Shown piece by piece: positions 37,495 to 46,410 of a stretch of DNA of 64,000 nucleotides. The notes beneath the pieces are model-generated. The model did not search any database, was not told the DNA's origin, and saw only the letters and a program-made list of their open reading frames with translations. The number at the start of each line of letters is the position of its first letter. Position 1 is the stretch's first letter. Origin of the DNA: Bifidobacterium myosotis (lineage in GTDB: Bacteria > Actinomycetota > Actinomycetes > Actinomycetales > Bifidobacteriaceae); the NCBI RefSeq assembly GCF_002259745.1, contig NZ_MWWW01000022.1:1-64000 (forward strand), read 5' to 3'. The position numbers were made by a program, and so were the translations under genes.

Positions 37495-39103
37495 AGAAGT
37501 CCGCGATCTTGGTGGTCGCATCCCTGAGTACTTCGATGCGGGGCAGATACACGATGCGGAAGTGGTCCGGTTCGGCCCAGTTGAAGCCGCCACCTCGGGT
37601 GATGAGGATGCGCTCGTCGTGGAGCAGATCGAGGGCAAACTGCTCATCGTCGCGGATATTGAACTTCTTGACGTCGATCTTCGGGAAGATGTAGAACGCG
37701 GCCTTCGGCTTGACGGCGGTCAAGCCGGGGATCGCGTTGATTGCGTTGTAGATGTATTCGCGCTGCTCGTACAGACGGCCGCCGGGCACGATGTAGTCGT
37801 TCACGCTCTGGTGCCCGCCGAGGGCCGTCTGCACGATGGACTGGGCGGGCACGTTCGAGCAGATACGCATGTTCGCCAGCATGTTGATGCCCTCGATGTA
37901 GTCCTTGGCGATACGCTTGTTGCCGGACAGCACCATCCAGCCGACGCGGTAGCCGGCGATCATGTGGGACTTGGACAGTCCGGAGAACGTGACGCAGAAC
38001 AGATCCGGGGCGAGCGAGGCGATGGAGATGTGTTTGAGCCCGTCCATGACGAGACGGTCGTAGATCTCGTCGGAGAAGATCATGAGCTGGTGTTCGCGCG
38101 CGATGTCGACGATCTGCTGGAGCACCTCCTTCGGATAGAGCGCGCCCGTCGGGTTGTTCGGGTTGATGAGCACGATGGCCACGGTACGGTCGGTGATCTT
38201 GGCGCGGATATCGTCGATGTCCGGATACCATTCGGACTGCTCGTCGCACACGTAGTGCACGGCGGTGCCGCCGGCCAGATTCACGCAGGCGGTCCACAGC
38301 GGATAGTCGGGGCTGGGGATGAGCACCTCGTCGCCGTCGTCCAGCAGCGCGGACATGCACAGGTTGATGAGCTCGCTCACGCCGTTGCCGGTGTAGATGT
38401 CGTCGATGGTGACGTTCGGCAGATTCTTGAGCTGCGCGTACTGCATGATGGCCTTGCGCGCGGAGAACAGGCCCTTGGACGGCGAGTAGCCTTCAGTGTC
38501 GGTCAGCTGGTGGGCCATGTCGTAGACGACCTCGTCCGGCGTGCGGAAGCCAAACGGCGCCGGGTTGCCGATGTTCAATTTGAGGATGTGGGTGCCGTCC
38601 GCCTCCATGCGGGCAGCCTCGTCCACCACCGGACCGCGCACGTCGTACAGCACGTTGTCAAGCTTGTGGGATTTGCCGAAGGAGCGGCGACGGGCCGTCG
38701 GGATTTCGGCATCCGCGAGGTTCACGGCGTTCATGTCGGGATGCGCGGCGGTCGGTCCCGGCGTGTCGGCACCGGCTGCCGCTGCGGTGATGGACGTGGC
38801 GCCGAAGCCGGCCGGTTGTTCCTGCGGGCAAGTGGCGACGGACTCGACGGGCGTGGCTGCTGCTCCCTGGAGCTGCGGCTGTGATTCCTCGCCGTGCAGC
38901 CAATTCACGTCAACGTCCAGTTCATTGGCGAGGAAGTTCAGCACGTCCTCGCGCGGCATGGTCTTACCGGCGACGTATTGGCTGATGTGGCTTTTGCCCA
39001 TCTTGACGCCATTGCGTTCGGCGGCGCGCACCAGATCGATCTGCTTGAGTCCCCTGCTGTCCATCGCCTTGCGCAGCCGCTCCGCGAACACCGATACGCT
39101 CAT
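37472..39103 (-). CDS. XRE-type HTH domain fused to a class I aminotransferase (AlaA-like)
   Basis: Residues 5-70 are an XRE/Cro helix-turn-helix (FAERLRKAMDSRGLKQIDLV, then KSHISQYVAGKTMPREDVLN). A 75-residue Ala/Pro/Gly-rich linker follows. Residues 145-543 are a complete PLP-dependent aminotransferase: LNIGNPAPFGFRTPDEVVYD, INPNNPTGALYPKEVL, PLP lysine in SGLSKSHMIAGYRVGW (about Lys378), and RIVYLPRIEVL. It resembles glutamate-pyruvate transaminase AlaA. The arrangement recalls MocR regulators but with an XRE rather than a GntR head. I chose ATG at 39103, four bases after GGAGG. A run of GTTCAA boxes directly upstream suggests that the protein binds its own promoter. Confidence 0.92.
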   Translation of the reverse strand: MSVSVFAERLRKAMDSRGLKQIDLVRAAERNGVKMGKSHISQYVAGKTMPREDVLNFLANELDVDVNWLHGEESQPQLQGAAATPVESVATCPQEQPAGFGATSITAAAAGADTPGPTAAHPDMNAVNLADAEIPTARRRSFGKSHKLDNVLYDVRGPVVDEAARMEADGTHILKLNIGNPAPFGFRTPDEVVYDMAHQLTDTEGYSPSKGLFSARKAIMQYAQLKNLPNVTIDDIYTGNGVSELINLCMSALLDDGDEVLIPSPDYPLWTACVNLAGGTAVHYVCDEQSEWYPDIDDIRAKITDRTVAIVLINPNNPTGALYPKEVLQQIVDIAREHQLMIFSDEIYDRLVMDGLKHISIASLAPDLFCVTFSGLSKSHMIAGYRVGWMVLSGNKRIAKDYIEGINMLANMRICSNVPAQSIVQTALGGHQSVNDYIVPGGRLYEQREYIYNAINAIPGLTAVKPKAAFYIFPKIDVKKFNIRDDEQFALDLLHDERILITRGGGFNWAEPDHFRIVYLPRIEVLRDATTKIADFFSYYWQA

Positions 39104-39120
39104 CATGCCTCCAACCAAGA

Positions 39121-39201
39121 GTTCAATTTATTGTTGAACAACGGTTCAAAGCATACGCCCGGTTCAACACTAGTTCAATTACAGGCGTGTGCCGCGTTCA
39201 A
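39121..39201. promoter_or_regulatory. Array of six GTTCAA/TTGAAC boxes upstream of the XRE-aminotransferase
   Basis: GTTCAA at 39121, 39144, 39162, 39173 and 39196, and TTGAAC at 39134; the first and the inverted copy make a palindrome with a 7-bp spacer. The array starts 18 bp upstream of the chosen start codon. It probably is the operator of the HTH domain encoded next to it. Confidence 0.6.
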
Positions 39202-39225
39202 ATAACGGACCGTCCTGTCCGATGA

Positions 39226-39262
39226 TCTGTCTCATTACTAGTGATTACTAGTGAGACAGACC
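39226..39262 (-). terminator. Hairpin between the PfkB kinase stop and the GTTCAA array
   Basis: TCTGTCTCATTACTAGTGAT then TACTAGTGAGACAGA forms a 15-bp stem with a small bulge, ending 2 bp from the kinase stop codon. It may terminate the minus-strand kinase transcript; no T-tract is present. Confidence 0.5.
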
Positions 39263-39263
39263 A

Positions 39264-40301
39264 CTAGGCACGGTTCAGCAATGGTTCAACCTCACTGCGG
39301 GCGGGGCAGGTGGCGGGCCCGCGACGGGTCACCGAAATCGCGGCGGCCACATTGGCCGCGCGCACCGCATCCTCAAGCGAGGCGCCACGGATGAGTTCGG
39401 CGCTCACCACGCCGACGTGACAGTCGCCGGCGCCGTTGGTATCCACGGCATGCACATGGTGGGAGAGAATAAGCACCGAACGCTCCCCCGGCGCGGCGCT
39501 AAGCCATGCGCCCGAGGCCCCCGCGCGCAGGATCACCGGCGCGTCCAGTCGTCCGCTCAACGCCGCACAGGTGCCGGCGGCATCCTCCAATACCGCGCCA
39601 GACAATCCCAGACGCCGCGCCAAAGCCAGCGATTCCTCATAATTGCACGACCAGATCGGCCGATGGGCGACGATGGCGTCCAGCAGGCGGTCTTCGGCGC
39701 CGGCTGCCACCGAAGACGGGTCGAACACGGTGGTGAACCGGTGCGTCCGGTATCGTTCGAGGAAGGCGAGCAATCCGCGTGAGGTGGGGTGGGCGAACGT
39801 GTATCCGTTGATATGCACGATGTCGGTGTCGGACGGATTCAACGCATCGAAGCAGTGCTCGTCACCCTGTGTCTCGGCTCCACGCACGGTGACGAACGTG
39901 CGCTCGGCGCGTGCGTCGGTCATGGCAATGCAGATGCCGGAGTCGCGTGACGAATCGGTCAGACCGATGTGGTCGATGCCGTCGTCGGCCAGCGCTGCGC
40001 GGATTTGCGCCGCCCACGGACCGGTGCCGATGATGCCGCCATGCGCGGCGGGAACACCCATCTGCCTCACAGCATGCAGGATATTGAAGCTGGAGCCCAC
40101 CCGCGCGACGGCCTCGTCGGCGAAGGCGTCGCCGCCCGGTTCAGGTACGCGGTCGATGCGCATGGTGAGGTCCACCAGCATCTGGCCCATGCTGATGACC
40201 CGTCCTGTTGCCGGCCGTGGCTCGGCCGATTGCGCTGCCGTCGGTTGAGCCGACGTGAACCGGTCCTCCGCATTCATACGATTCGTGTTGTTCATGCTCA
40301 T
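39264..40301 (-). CDS. PfkB-family carbohydrate/nucleoside kinase
   Basis: A 345-residue ribokinase-fold kinase. The catalytic base and anion hole are in AVDTNGAGDCHVGVV near the C-terminus; SMGQMLVDLTMRIDRVPEPG and the Gly-rich VGSSFNILHAVRQMGVPAAH are the N-terminal substrate lid. The sugar or nucleoside substrate is unknown. The start at ATG 40301 is five bases after the stop of the ADP-ribosylglycohydrolase gene, so the two form an operon and may act on one compound, for example releasing then phosphorylating a ribose product. The N-terminal 30 residues are low-complexity (TSAQPTAAQSAEPRPATG). Confidence 0.88.
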   Translation of the reverse strand: MSMNNTNRMNAEDRFTSAQPTAAQSAEPRPATGRVISMGQMLVDLTMRIDRVPEPGGDAFADEAVARVGSSFNILHAVRQMGVPAAHGGIIGTGPWAAQIRAALADDGIDHIGLTDSSRDSGICIAMTDARAERTFVTVRGAETQGDEHCFDALNPSDTDIVHINGYTFAHPTSRGLLAFLERYRTHRFTTVFDPSSVAAGAEDRLLDAIVAHRPIWSCNYEESLALARRLGLSGAVLEDAAGTCAALSGRLDAPVILRAGASGAWLSAAPGERSVLILSHHVHAVDTNGAGDCHVGVVSAELIRGASLEDAVRAANVAAAISVTRRGPATCPARSEVEPLLNRA

Positions 40302-40306
40302 ATGGC

Positions 40307-41443
40307 TCACGCGTCGTTCCTTCCGGACAGGGCCAGCAGCCGGTCGGCGGTGGTGGCCAAATCGAGGTCGTTGACGTCCTGCACGGTGGTGGCGAGCGAT
40401 TCCGGGAAGGCGGACGCACCGTGTGCCGCACCGAGGATCGCGCCGGTCATGGCGGCGATGGTGTCGGTGTCGCCCCCGATGTTGGCGGCCACACATAGCG
40501 CGTCGTAGGGCCGCTGCGCGTATCGGGTGGCGATGGCGAACGCGGCGGGCACGGACTCGTTGGCCTCCACGCTGGTGCCGATGAGCGCACGCAGCTGGTC
40601 GCCGAACATGTCGTGGTCGTACAGGTCGACCGCATCGTCACCGGTATGATTGCGCGCCCAGTTGATGGCCCACCGCGTGCGGGCGATCACCGAGGCCTTG
40701 GGAGACCAGTGGCCGAGCGCATGGCCTTCGAAACGGCTCATGGCAAGGTATCCGGCCACGTAGTTGCAGGCCATGAGCATGGCTTCCTCCGGGTCTGCGC
40801 CATCGATGCCGTAGCTCACCGCGGCGGCCACCAGCATCGTGGATTCGATGCCTTGCTCGGTGTTGTGCGTCACGATGGAGGATCGGCGAGCGGTCTCGGC
40901 CAGATGCGGCCCGGGCCGGTTGGCGATGCCGATGGGGCATGCGCGCATCGCGCCGCCATTGGTGGTGCCGAGTATGCCGGTCTGCTCCACGTCCATACCG
41001 GCCTGGAAGCGCTCGAGGGCCCGTTTGGTGGAGGGACCGAGCAGGTCGAGCGACCCGCGTGCCTTCATGTCCTCCTCCCAATTGAGCAGGGCGTAGGCGT
41101 ACTGGCGGATGTCGAGATCGCCGTCGCCATCCATGAGCTGGCCGGCGAGCAGCAGCGCCTGTTCGGTGTCGTCAGTGACGGAACCGGCCTTCATGTTCGG
41201 GGCGATGGGCTGGTTGGGCGAGGCGTCCACGAACGAGCGAATCGGCGTCGACCCGTATTCAAGGCTGATCCGCTCGTGGGACATGCTTTGCGTGGGCATG
41301 CCGAGCGCGTCGCCGATGGCCAAGCCCAGCAGCGCACCCAGCGCATGGTCGTATGTGTCGTTGCTCGTGCTGACGCCGACGGAATCATGGGAAGCATTGC
41401 GTGCGAGATCGCGGCCGGAGCCGTGCGAAGTACCGTTCACCAT
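40307..41443 (-). CDS. ADP-ribosylglycohydrolase family protein
   Basis: An all-helical family using two metal ions, seen as ALLGLAIGDALGMPTQSMSH, GSVTDDTEQALLLAGQLM and, near the C-terminus, NIGGDTDTIAAMTGAILGA. Members remove ADP-ribose from proteins or split other N-glycosidic bonds. Length 378. The ATG at 41443 has AGGAG only two bases away; no better start is visible downstream, and the upstream extension lacks conservation. The gene leads an operon with the PfkB kinase. Confidence 0.9.
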   Translation of the reverse strand: MVNGTSHGSGRDLARNASHDSVGVSTSNDTYDHALGALLGLAIGDALGMPTQSMSHERISLEYGSTPIRSFVDASPNQPIAPNMKAGSVTDDTEQALLLAGQLMDGDGDLDIRQYAYALLNWEEDMKARGSLDLLGPSTKRALERFQAGMDVEQTGILGTTNGGAMRACPIGIANRPGPHLAETARRSSIVTHNTEQGIESTMLVAAAVSYGIDGADPEEAMLMACNYVAGYLAMSRFEGHALGHWSPKASVIARTRWAINWARNHTGDDAVDLYDHDMFGDQLRALIGTSVEANESVPAAFAIATRYAQRPYDALCVAANIGGDTDTIAAMTGAILGAAHGASAFPESLATTVQDVNDLDLATTADRLLALSGRNDA

Positions 41444-41555
41444 GACTCCTACTGTAGCCCCACCGGTCCCATGAACCCCGACTCGCCCATCGAACCATCG
41501 AACCATCGGGTCATCAGACCGCCGACCGCCGCGGCGCTAGTGCTCCGCATCGGAA

Positions 41556-41588
41556 ATCGTTGAATAGATTTTTGGCGCAGGACACTAA
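41556..41588 (+). repeat. Degenerate solo CTAG/TCGTTGA box overlapping the HAD gene stop
   Basis: TCGTTGAATAGATTTTTGGC then GCAGGACACTAA; the last 17 bases match the copy at 5173-5189 with few changes. The minus-strand TAG stop of the HAD gene (41585-41587) lies inside the box. Confidence 0.5.
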
Positions 41589-42445
41589 CCGAGCCGTGCC
41601 TCGATCCACTGGGCCACGCCATCCTCGTTGTTGGACGGGCACACCTCGTCGGCGATGGCCAACACCTGGGGATTGGCGTTGGCTACGGCCACTCCCCTGC
41701 CCGACGCGCGCATCATGGCAATGTCGATGAGGTCATCACCAAACGCGACCGTACGGACGAGCGGAACGCCCATGCGCTCGCACAGGACCCGCATGGCGTA
41801 CTCCTTGTTGGCCTTCGGGTTCATCAGCATCCACATCACGCCTTCGCTGATGGAGACCTCGAAATCGTCGGGGATGAGTGGACGCAGGGCATCCCATTGG
41901 TCCGGAGCGGGGAAGATGGTGATCTTGTCGGCCACGCCGTCGGGCACGTCATGGAAATCGGTGTACCGGAAGGTCTGGGTCTTCCAGTACACGCTGACGT
42001 CGAAGTTGGTGTAGCGCACATCGTCCATCACGATGCCGAGCTTCAGATCCGGCATCCGTTCGAGCAGGTCGAGACAGACCTCACAGGCTCGGGACGCCGG
42101 GAAACCGATTTTGACCAGATGACCGTCCTCAGGCAGTTCGCCGGAGGTGAGCATGTCGAAGTCGGAGGCCGCCGGGTCGAAGTCGATGAGCGCGCCGTTG
42201 AGATAGATCACCGCGTCGACGGGCAGCAGTTCAGCGAACCTGAGACCGGTGCTCACCGGCCGTGCCGTGGCGATGGCGAACCGGCAGCCGGCCTCATGCG
42301 CCCGGTTGATGGCATCGATGCTGCGCTGGGTGATGTCACGGTCCTCGAACACCTCGGCGTCATGCAACACCGTGCCGTCGAGGTCGGCGACGATGAGGTC
42401 GGGAAGCGCCGATTGGCCTGCGGGCGGGTTCACGGTTCGGGTCAC
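41585..42445 (-). CDS. HAD superfamily hydrolase, Cof-type (IIB) sugar-phosphatase-like
   Basis: A 286-residue phosphatase. Motif I is IVADLDGTVLHD, motif II region FAIATARPVSTG, motif III Lys in MNPKANKEYAMRVL and motif IV AFGDDLIDIAMM. The cap domain is of the C2B type (residues 90-200). Such enzymes dephosphorylate sugar phosphates or cofactors; the substrate is unknown. GTG at 42445 overlaps the ldh stop by four bases (GTGA), so it is co-translated with ldh. AAAGGA lies upstream. Confidence 0.9.
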   Translation of the reverse strand: MTRTVNPPAGQSALPDLIVADLDGTVLHDAEVFEDRDITQRSIDAINRAHEAGCRFAIATARPVSTGLRFAELLPVDAVIYLNGALIDFDPAASDFDMLTSGELPEDGHLVKIGFPASRACEVCLDLLERMPDLKLGIVMDDVRYTNFDVSVYWKTQTFRYTDFHDVPDGVADKITIFPAPDQWDALRPLIPDDFEVSISEGVMWMLMNPKANKEYAMRVLCERMGVPLVRTVAFGDDLIDIAMMRASGRGVAVANANPQVLAIADEVCPSNNEDGVAQWIEARLG

Positions 42446-43392
42446 AGCAGTCCTTTGCAGTAGGAGCGAACGATTTCGGCCGAATGATGGAACTTCGCCA
42501 GTTCCTCATCACTGAGATCGAGTTCGACGATCTCGTTGGCGCCGTTGGCGCGCAGCTCGGTGGGCACGCCGAGGAACACATCGTGTTCGCTGTATTCGCC
42601 GTCCAACAGCGTGGAGACGGGCACGATGCGGCGCTCGTCCCACAGGATGGTCTGCACGATGCCGGCCACGGTGGAGGCAATGCCGAAGTTGGTGCCGTGC
42701 TTGGCCGCAACGATGTCATCGCCGCGCTGGCGGGTCTTGCGTTCGATCTCCTCGGTGGAGACGGAGGAGAAACGGTCCTGATTGTCCGCAAGGAACCGGG
42801 CGAACGGCTTGCCGCCGAGGGAGACGGTGGACCACGCCGCGAACTGGGAGTCGCCGTGCTCGCCCATCACGAAACCGCCCACGTTGCGCGGGTCGAGTCC
42901 GGTCTCCTCGCCGATGATGGTCTTGAGGCGCGAGGTGTCGAGCGCCGTGCCGGTGCCGAGCACCTGCGTGCGGGGCAGGCCGGAACGCTTCCATGCGTAC
43001 CACGCCATCACATCCACCGGGTTGGAGACCATGAGAATCACGCCGTCGAAACCGGAAGCCATGACCTTGTCCACGACCTCGCCCACGAGGCCGACCGTGA
43101 AGCCGAGTTCGGCGAGTCTGTTGGAGCCGACCGGGGGCTTGCGGCCCACGGTGATGACCACGATATCCGCGTCCTTGCAATCGTCGTAGTCTCCAGTGCG
43201 CACCTTGACGTGACGGTCCTGGAATTCGCTGCCGTCGTCCAGATCACGAGCCTCGCCAAGCGCCTTGGCGGCGAAGTGGTCGATGAGCACGAGCTCGTTG
43301 CACAAGCCGTGCGTGACGATGCCGAATGCGGCGGTGGCTCCGACCTGGCCCGTGCCGACGATGACGACGCGATTGCGGTTCATGGTGACCAT
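42442..43392 (-). CDS. ldh: L-lactate dehydrogenase
   Basis: A 316-residue NAD-dependent enzyme reducing pyruvate to L-lactate, an end product of the bifid shunt. The dinucleotide fold is VVIVGTGQVGATAAFGIV; the proton-relay histidine is in VMGEHGDSQFAAW; catalytic Arg and Asp are in the NPVDVMAWYAWKRSG region. Bifidobacterial LDH is known to be activated by fructose 1,6-bisphosphate. ATG at 43392 has AAGGAG seven bases upstream; a second ATG nine bases on is possible. It is co-transcribed with the HAD phosphatase gene downstream. Confidence 0.96.
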   Translation of the reverse strand: MVTMNRNRVVIVGTGQVGATAAFGIVTHGLCNELVLIDHFAAKALGEARDLDDGSEFQDRHVKVRTGDYDDCKDADIVVITVGRKPPVGSNRLAELGFTVGLVGEVVDKVMASGFDGVILMVSNPVDVMAWYAWKRSGLPRTQVLGTGTALDTSRLKTIIGEETGLDPRNVGGFVMGEHGDSQFAAWSTVSLGGKPFARFLADNQDRFSSVSTEEIERKTRQRGDDIVAAKHGTNFGIASTVAGIVQTILWDERRIVPVSTLLDGEYSEHDVFLGVPTELRANGANEIVELDLSDEELAKFHHSAEIVRSYCKGLL

Positions 43393-43530
43393 GTGGTGCT
43401 CCTTGTCTCTATCTCGTACCGTACCTGTAATCCGTGCCTGCGTGTATCTGGCCTGCGTTGCATGAGCCCCTCGTTCCGCCACCGAGCCTGATTGGTCCGG
43501 TGCGGTCGGCGATGGCGGCTGCAAACGAAT

Positions 43531-43565
43531 GCGACCCATGACCCCGCAGACGGGTCATGGGTCGC
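43531..43565 (-). terminator. Hairpin terminator after secG
   Basis: GCGACCCATGACCC (43531-43544) pairs with GGGTCATGGGTCGC (43552-43565), 25 bp beyond the secG stop. Confidence 0.75.
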
Positions 43566-43589
43566 ATATCAGGCCAGCCGAAAGTACAA

Positions 43590-43838
43590 TCAGCCGAGGT
43601 TGAACTTGGTCATCATGTCAAGGCCGATGATCAGCGCGACCCACAGCAGGGCGATGATTACGGTCCAGCGGTTCAGGTTCTTCTCGGCCACACCGGACGT
43701 ACCGGCGTTCTGGGTCAGACCGCCACCGAACATGTCGGACAGACCGCCGCCCTTGCCCTTGTGCATAAGGATAAGCAGCGTCAACAGGGCGCTGAGCAGT
43801 ACGACGACGACTTCAAGCGTGATCTTAAGAGCGGTCAC
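43590..43838 (-). CDS. secG: Protein-export membrane protein SecG
   Basis: An 82-residue protein with two helices (ITLEVVVVLLSALLTLLILM and WTVIIALLWVALIIGLDM) flanking the conserved cytosolic loop HKGKGGGLSDMFGGGLTQN. It is the small subunit of the SecYEG translocon. The start is GTG at 43838, six bases after GGAGG; the longer frame to 43883 lacks support. It follows tpiA by 64 bp on the same strand (pgk-tpiA-secG order). Confidence 0.96.
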   Translation of the reverse strand: MTALKITLEVVVVLLSALLTLLILMHKGKGGGLSDMFGGGLTQNAGTSGVAEKNLNRWTVIIALLWVALIIGLDMMTKFNLG

Positions 43839-43902
43839 AGGTAACCTCCGATGTGTAACAAACTGTGGACTAGCATAGCGCATGTGGCGGAAAAACGCCG
43901 CA

Positions 43903-44706
43903 TCAGCGCCCGGATTTCGTCGATTTCAATACGATTCGCGCGATTTTGGACAGTTCGTCGGCGTTCAGGGCCGCGCCGCCGATCAGGAATCCGTCCACAT
44001 CCGGTTGCTGGATGAGTTCCTCGGCGTTCTTCGAGGTGACCGATCCGCCGTAGAGGATGCGCACGGATTCGGAGACCTTCTCGCCGAACGTGGCTTTGAG
44101 ATCCTCGCGGATGGCCTGGGAGGCGTCCTGGGCGGATTGCGGGGTGGCGACCATGCCGGTGCCGATGGCCCAGACCGGCTCGTAGGCGACGATGAGCCGG
44201 GCGGCCTCCTCGTCGCTGAGGTCGCGGGTGACGTCACGCACCTGGCCCACGGCGAAGTCGAGTTCGATGCCCTGACGACGTTCTTCGAAGCTTTCGCCGA
44301 CGCACAGAATCGGCTGCATGCCGGCCGCGAGCACGGCGCGGACCTGATCGACGATGTTGGCGTCGTCCTCGGGATGGTATTTACGGCGTTCCGAATGTCC
44401 CACAATGACGTACGAGCAGCCGAGGTGGGCGATCATGTCCGCCGAGACGTCGCCCGTGAAAGCGCCCTGCGTGGTCACGGACACGGATTGGGCACCGTAG
44501 CTGATGCGCAGATGGTCCGCTTCGATCAGCACCTGAACGCTGCGCAGGGAGGTGAAGGAGGGGAACAGGGCGATCTCGCACCGTTTGAAGTCGAAATGCG
44601 CATCACGCAGCAGCCATGCCAGCTTCTGCACGAAATAGGTGGCTTCGAGATGGTCGAAGTTCATCTTCCAGTTGCCCGCCACCAATGGAATGCGCTTGAA
44701 CGCCAT
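43903..44706 (-). CDS. tpiA: Triosephosphate isomerase
   Basis: A 267-residue TIM barrel interconverting glyceraldehyde 3-phosphate and dihydroxyacetone phosphate. Active-site residues: Lys in LVAGNWKMNFDH, His in IVGHSERRKYH, Glu in VAYEPVWAIGTG, and the phosphate loop YGGSVTSKNAEEL. ATG at 44706 has AAGGAAGGG upstream. It lies between pgk and secG; an intrinsic terminator separates it from pgk, but read-through is possible. Confidence 0.98.
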   Translation of the reverse strand: MAFKRIPLVAGNWKMNFDHLEATYFVQKLAWLLRDAHFDFKRCEIALFPSFTSLRSVQVLIEADHLRISYGAQSVSVTTQGAFTGDVSADMIAHLGCSYVIVGHSERRKYHPEDDANIVDQVRAVLAAGMQPILCVGESFEERRQGIELDFAVGQVRDVTRDLSDEEAARLIVAYEPVWAIGTGMVATPQSAQDASQAIREDLKATFGEKVSESVRILYGGSVTSKNAEELIQQPDVDGFLIGGAALNADELSKIARIVLKSTKSGR

Positions 44707-44767
44707 AATTTCCCTTCCTTGCGTTGTAGAGTGTGGGTCTCCCTCGTGTAGAGGAGGACCCACGAAA

Positions 44768-44791
44768 CGAAAAGGCGGCTATCGCCGCCCT
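44768..44791 (-). terminator. Intrinsic terminator of pgk
   Basis: On the minus strand GGGCGGC-GATA-GCCGCC is followed by TTTTCGTTTCG. Next to it, GCCTACAAACAG...CTGTTTG (44795-44822) repeats a hairpin module found inside the element at 59920-60140. Confidence 0.85.
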
Positions 44792-44835
44792 TTCGCCTAC
44801 AAACAGTCCACCGGGCTGTTTGTTTTACGACTCAA

Positions 44836-46041
44836 CTACTCGAGCACCTTCAGACCCGGGAGCTCCTTGCCCTCGAGGAACTCGAGGGAGGCGCCGCCAC
44901 CGGTGGAGATGTGGGAGAAGCCGTCCTCCGGGAAGCCGAGGTTGCGCACGGCGGAGGCGGAGTCACCGCCACCGACGATGGTGAACGCACCGGCCGCGGT
45001 CGCGTCGACGAGGCCCTGGGCCACGGCCTTGGTGCCGGCGGCGAACTCGGGGATCTCGAACACGCCCATCGGGCCGTTCCACACCACGGTCTTGGAGTCC
45101 ACGATCTTGTCGTGGAACAGCTTCTGGGAGTCCGGACCGATGTCCAGACCCATCTTGTCGGCCGGGATGGCGTCCGCGGCAACGACTTCGGGGGCGACCG
45201 GGGTATCGCCGGCCGGGAAGCCGGGGTTAACGACGATGTCGGTCGGCAGCACGAGCTCGACGCCGTTCTTCTCGGCGGTCTCGATGTAGCCCTTGACCTT
45301 GTCGAGCTGGTCCTCCTCGAGCAGGGAGGTGCCGACCTCGTAGCCCTTGGCCTTGAGGAAGGTGAAGACCATGCCGCCGCCGATGACGAGACGGTTGGCC
45401 TTGTCGAGCAGGTTCTCGATCACGCCGAGCTTGTCGGAGACCTTGGAACCGCCGAGCACCACGGTGAACGGGCGCTCCGGGTTCTCGGTGGCCTTGGACA
45501 GGGCCTTGACTTCCTTCTCGACCAGCAGGCCGGCGGCGGCCGGCAGATCGGCGGCGACGTCGTAGTCGGAGCCCTGGGCGCGGTGGACCACGCCGAAGCC
45601 GTCGGAGACGAAGACCTCGCCGAGGGCGGCGAGCTTCTTGGCGTACGGGGCGCGCACCTCGGGGTCCTTGCTGGTCTCCTCCGGGTTGAAGCGCACGTTC
45701 TCGAGCAGGACGACGTCGCCGTCGTTCATCGCGGCGACCTTGGCCTGAGCGTCCTCGCCGTAGGTGTCCTTGGCCAACTTGACGTCGGCGCCGAGCAGCT
45801 CGCCCAGACGCTTGGCGACCGGGGCCAGCGACAGCTCGGGGACAACCTTGCCCTTCGGGCGGCCGAGGTGGGCCATCAGGATGACCTTGGCACCCTCGTC
45901 GCGCAGGGCCGTGATGGTCGGCAGCGCAGCCTTGATACGACCGTCATCGGTAATCGTGGTGCCGTCCAGCGGGACGTTGAAATCGGCGCGCATCAGAACG
46001 CGCTTGCCCTTGAGATCTCCAAGATCCTTGAGTGTCTTCAT
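44836..46041 (-). CDS. pgk: Phosphoglycerate kinase
   Basis: A 401-residue two-domain glycolytic kinase making ATP from 1,3-bisphosphoglycerate. N-terminal substrate residues in [11 protein letters not shown] and [10 protein letters not shown]; hinge and nucleotide site in [34 protein letters not shown] and [11 protein letters not shown]. Codon bias is strong. ATG at 46041 has AAGGAAAGG upstream. It follows whiA and its terminator by 70 bp, so it should have its own promoter there. Confidence 0.98.
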   Translation of the reverse strand: MKTLKDLGDLKGKRVLMRADFNVPLDGTTITDDGRIKAALPTITALRDEGAKVILMAHLGRPKGKVVPELSLAPVAKRLGELLGADVKLAKDTYGEDAQAKVAAMNDGDVVLLENVRFNPEETSKDPEVRAPYAKKLAALGEVFVSDGFGVVHRAQGSDYDVAADLPAAAGLLVEKEVKALSKATENPERPFTVVLGGSKVSDKLGVIENLLDKANRLVIGGGMVFTFLKAKGYEVGTSLLEEDQLDKVKGYIETAEKNGVELVLPTDIVVNPGFPAGDTPVAPEVVAADAIPADKMGLDIGPDSQKLFHDKIVDSKTVVWNGPMGVFEIPEFAAGTKAVAQGLVDATAAGAFTIVGGGDSASAVRNLGFPEDGFSHISTGGGASLEFLEGKELPGLKVLE

Positions 46042-46111
46042 AATATCCTTTCCTTGACGAATCAAGTCAAAGTAAGTGGCCAGTTTTGCCACTTCGCATA
46101 TTACAGGCACA

Positions 46112-46154
46112 AAGCGAAAAACACCGCATTCAATCCGGTAGATGAATGCGGTGT
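46112..46154 (-). terminator. Intrinsic terminator of the whiA transcript (or of an RNA after whiA)
   Basis: ACACCGCATTCA (46121-46132) pairs with TGAATGCGGTGT (46143-46154); on the minus strand it is followed by TTTTCGCTTTG. Confidence 0.85.
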
Positions 46155-46410
46155 CGTGCATATTGTGGTCAATGCGGCCGGGCATGGCCGGCATACGTCG
46201 GATGCGGTAATCCCCTATCCCTCACATCGGCGCTGCCGAAGTGGGGATCCACAGTGCAATCGGGCTAGACAGGACCTGACCAAAGCTTGACAGTGCTTGC
46301 GGGGAGAGATCAGTTGCCTGCTTCTCGTATGCGACGCATGGCGGGCGACTGACCTATGCAGTTACCCGCGTCCGGTACCCACCTGATTGAATCCACAAGC
46401 CTACTGAGGC
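46155..46410 (-). other. Gene-free, structured-looking segment between whiA and pgk
   Basis: The 256 bp after the whiA stop have no ORF but several inverted repeats: ATCCCC with GGGGAT enclosing CGGC-GCT-GCCG (about 46210-46250), and GATCAGTTGCC with GGCGACTGACC (about 46308 and 46348). With the terminator at 46112-46154 this could be a long 3' UTR or a small RNA of about 250-300 nt on the minus strand. I could not match it to RNase P RNA, SRP RNA, tmRNA or a riboswitch class. Confidence 0.3.

Noticed and set aside
46155-46410. SRP RNA in the whiA-pgk gap
   Set aside because: GGTCAGGTCC and GAAGCAG fragments are present on the minus strand but in the wrong order for the SRP hairpin.
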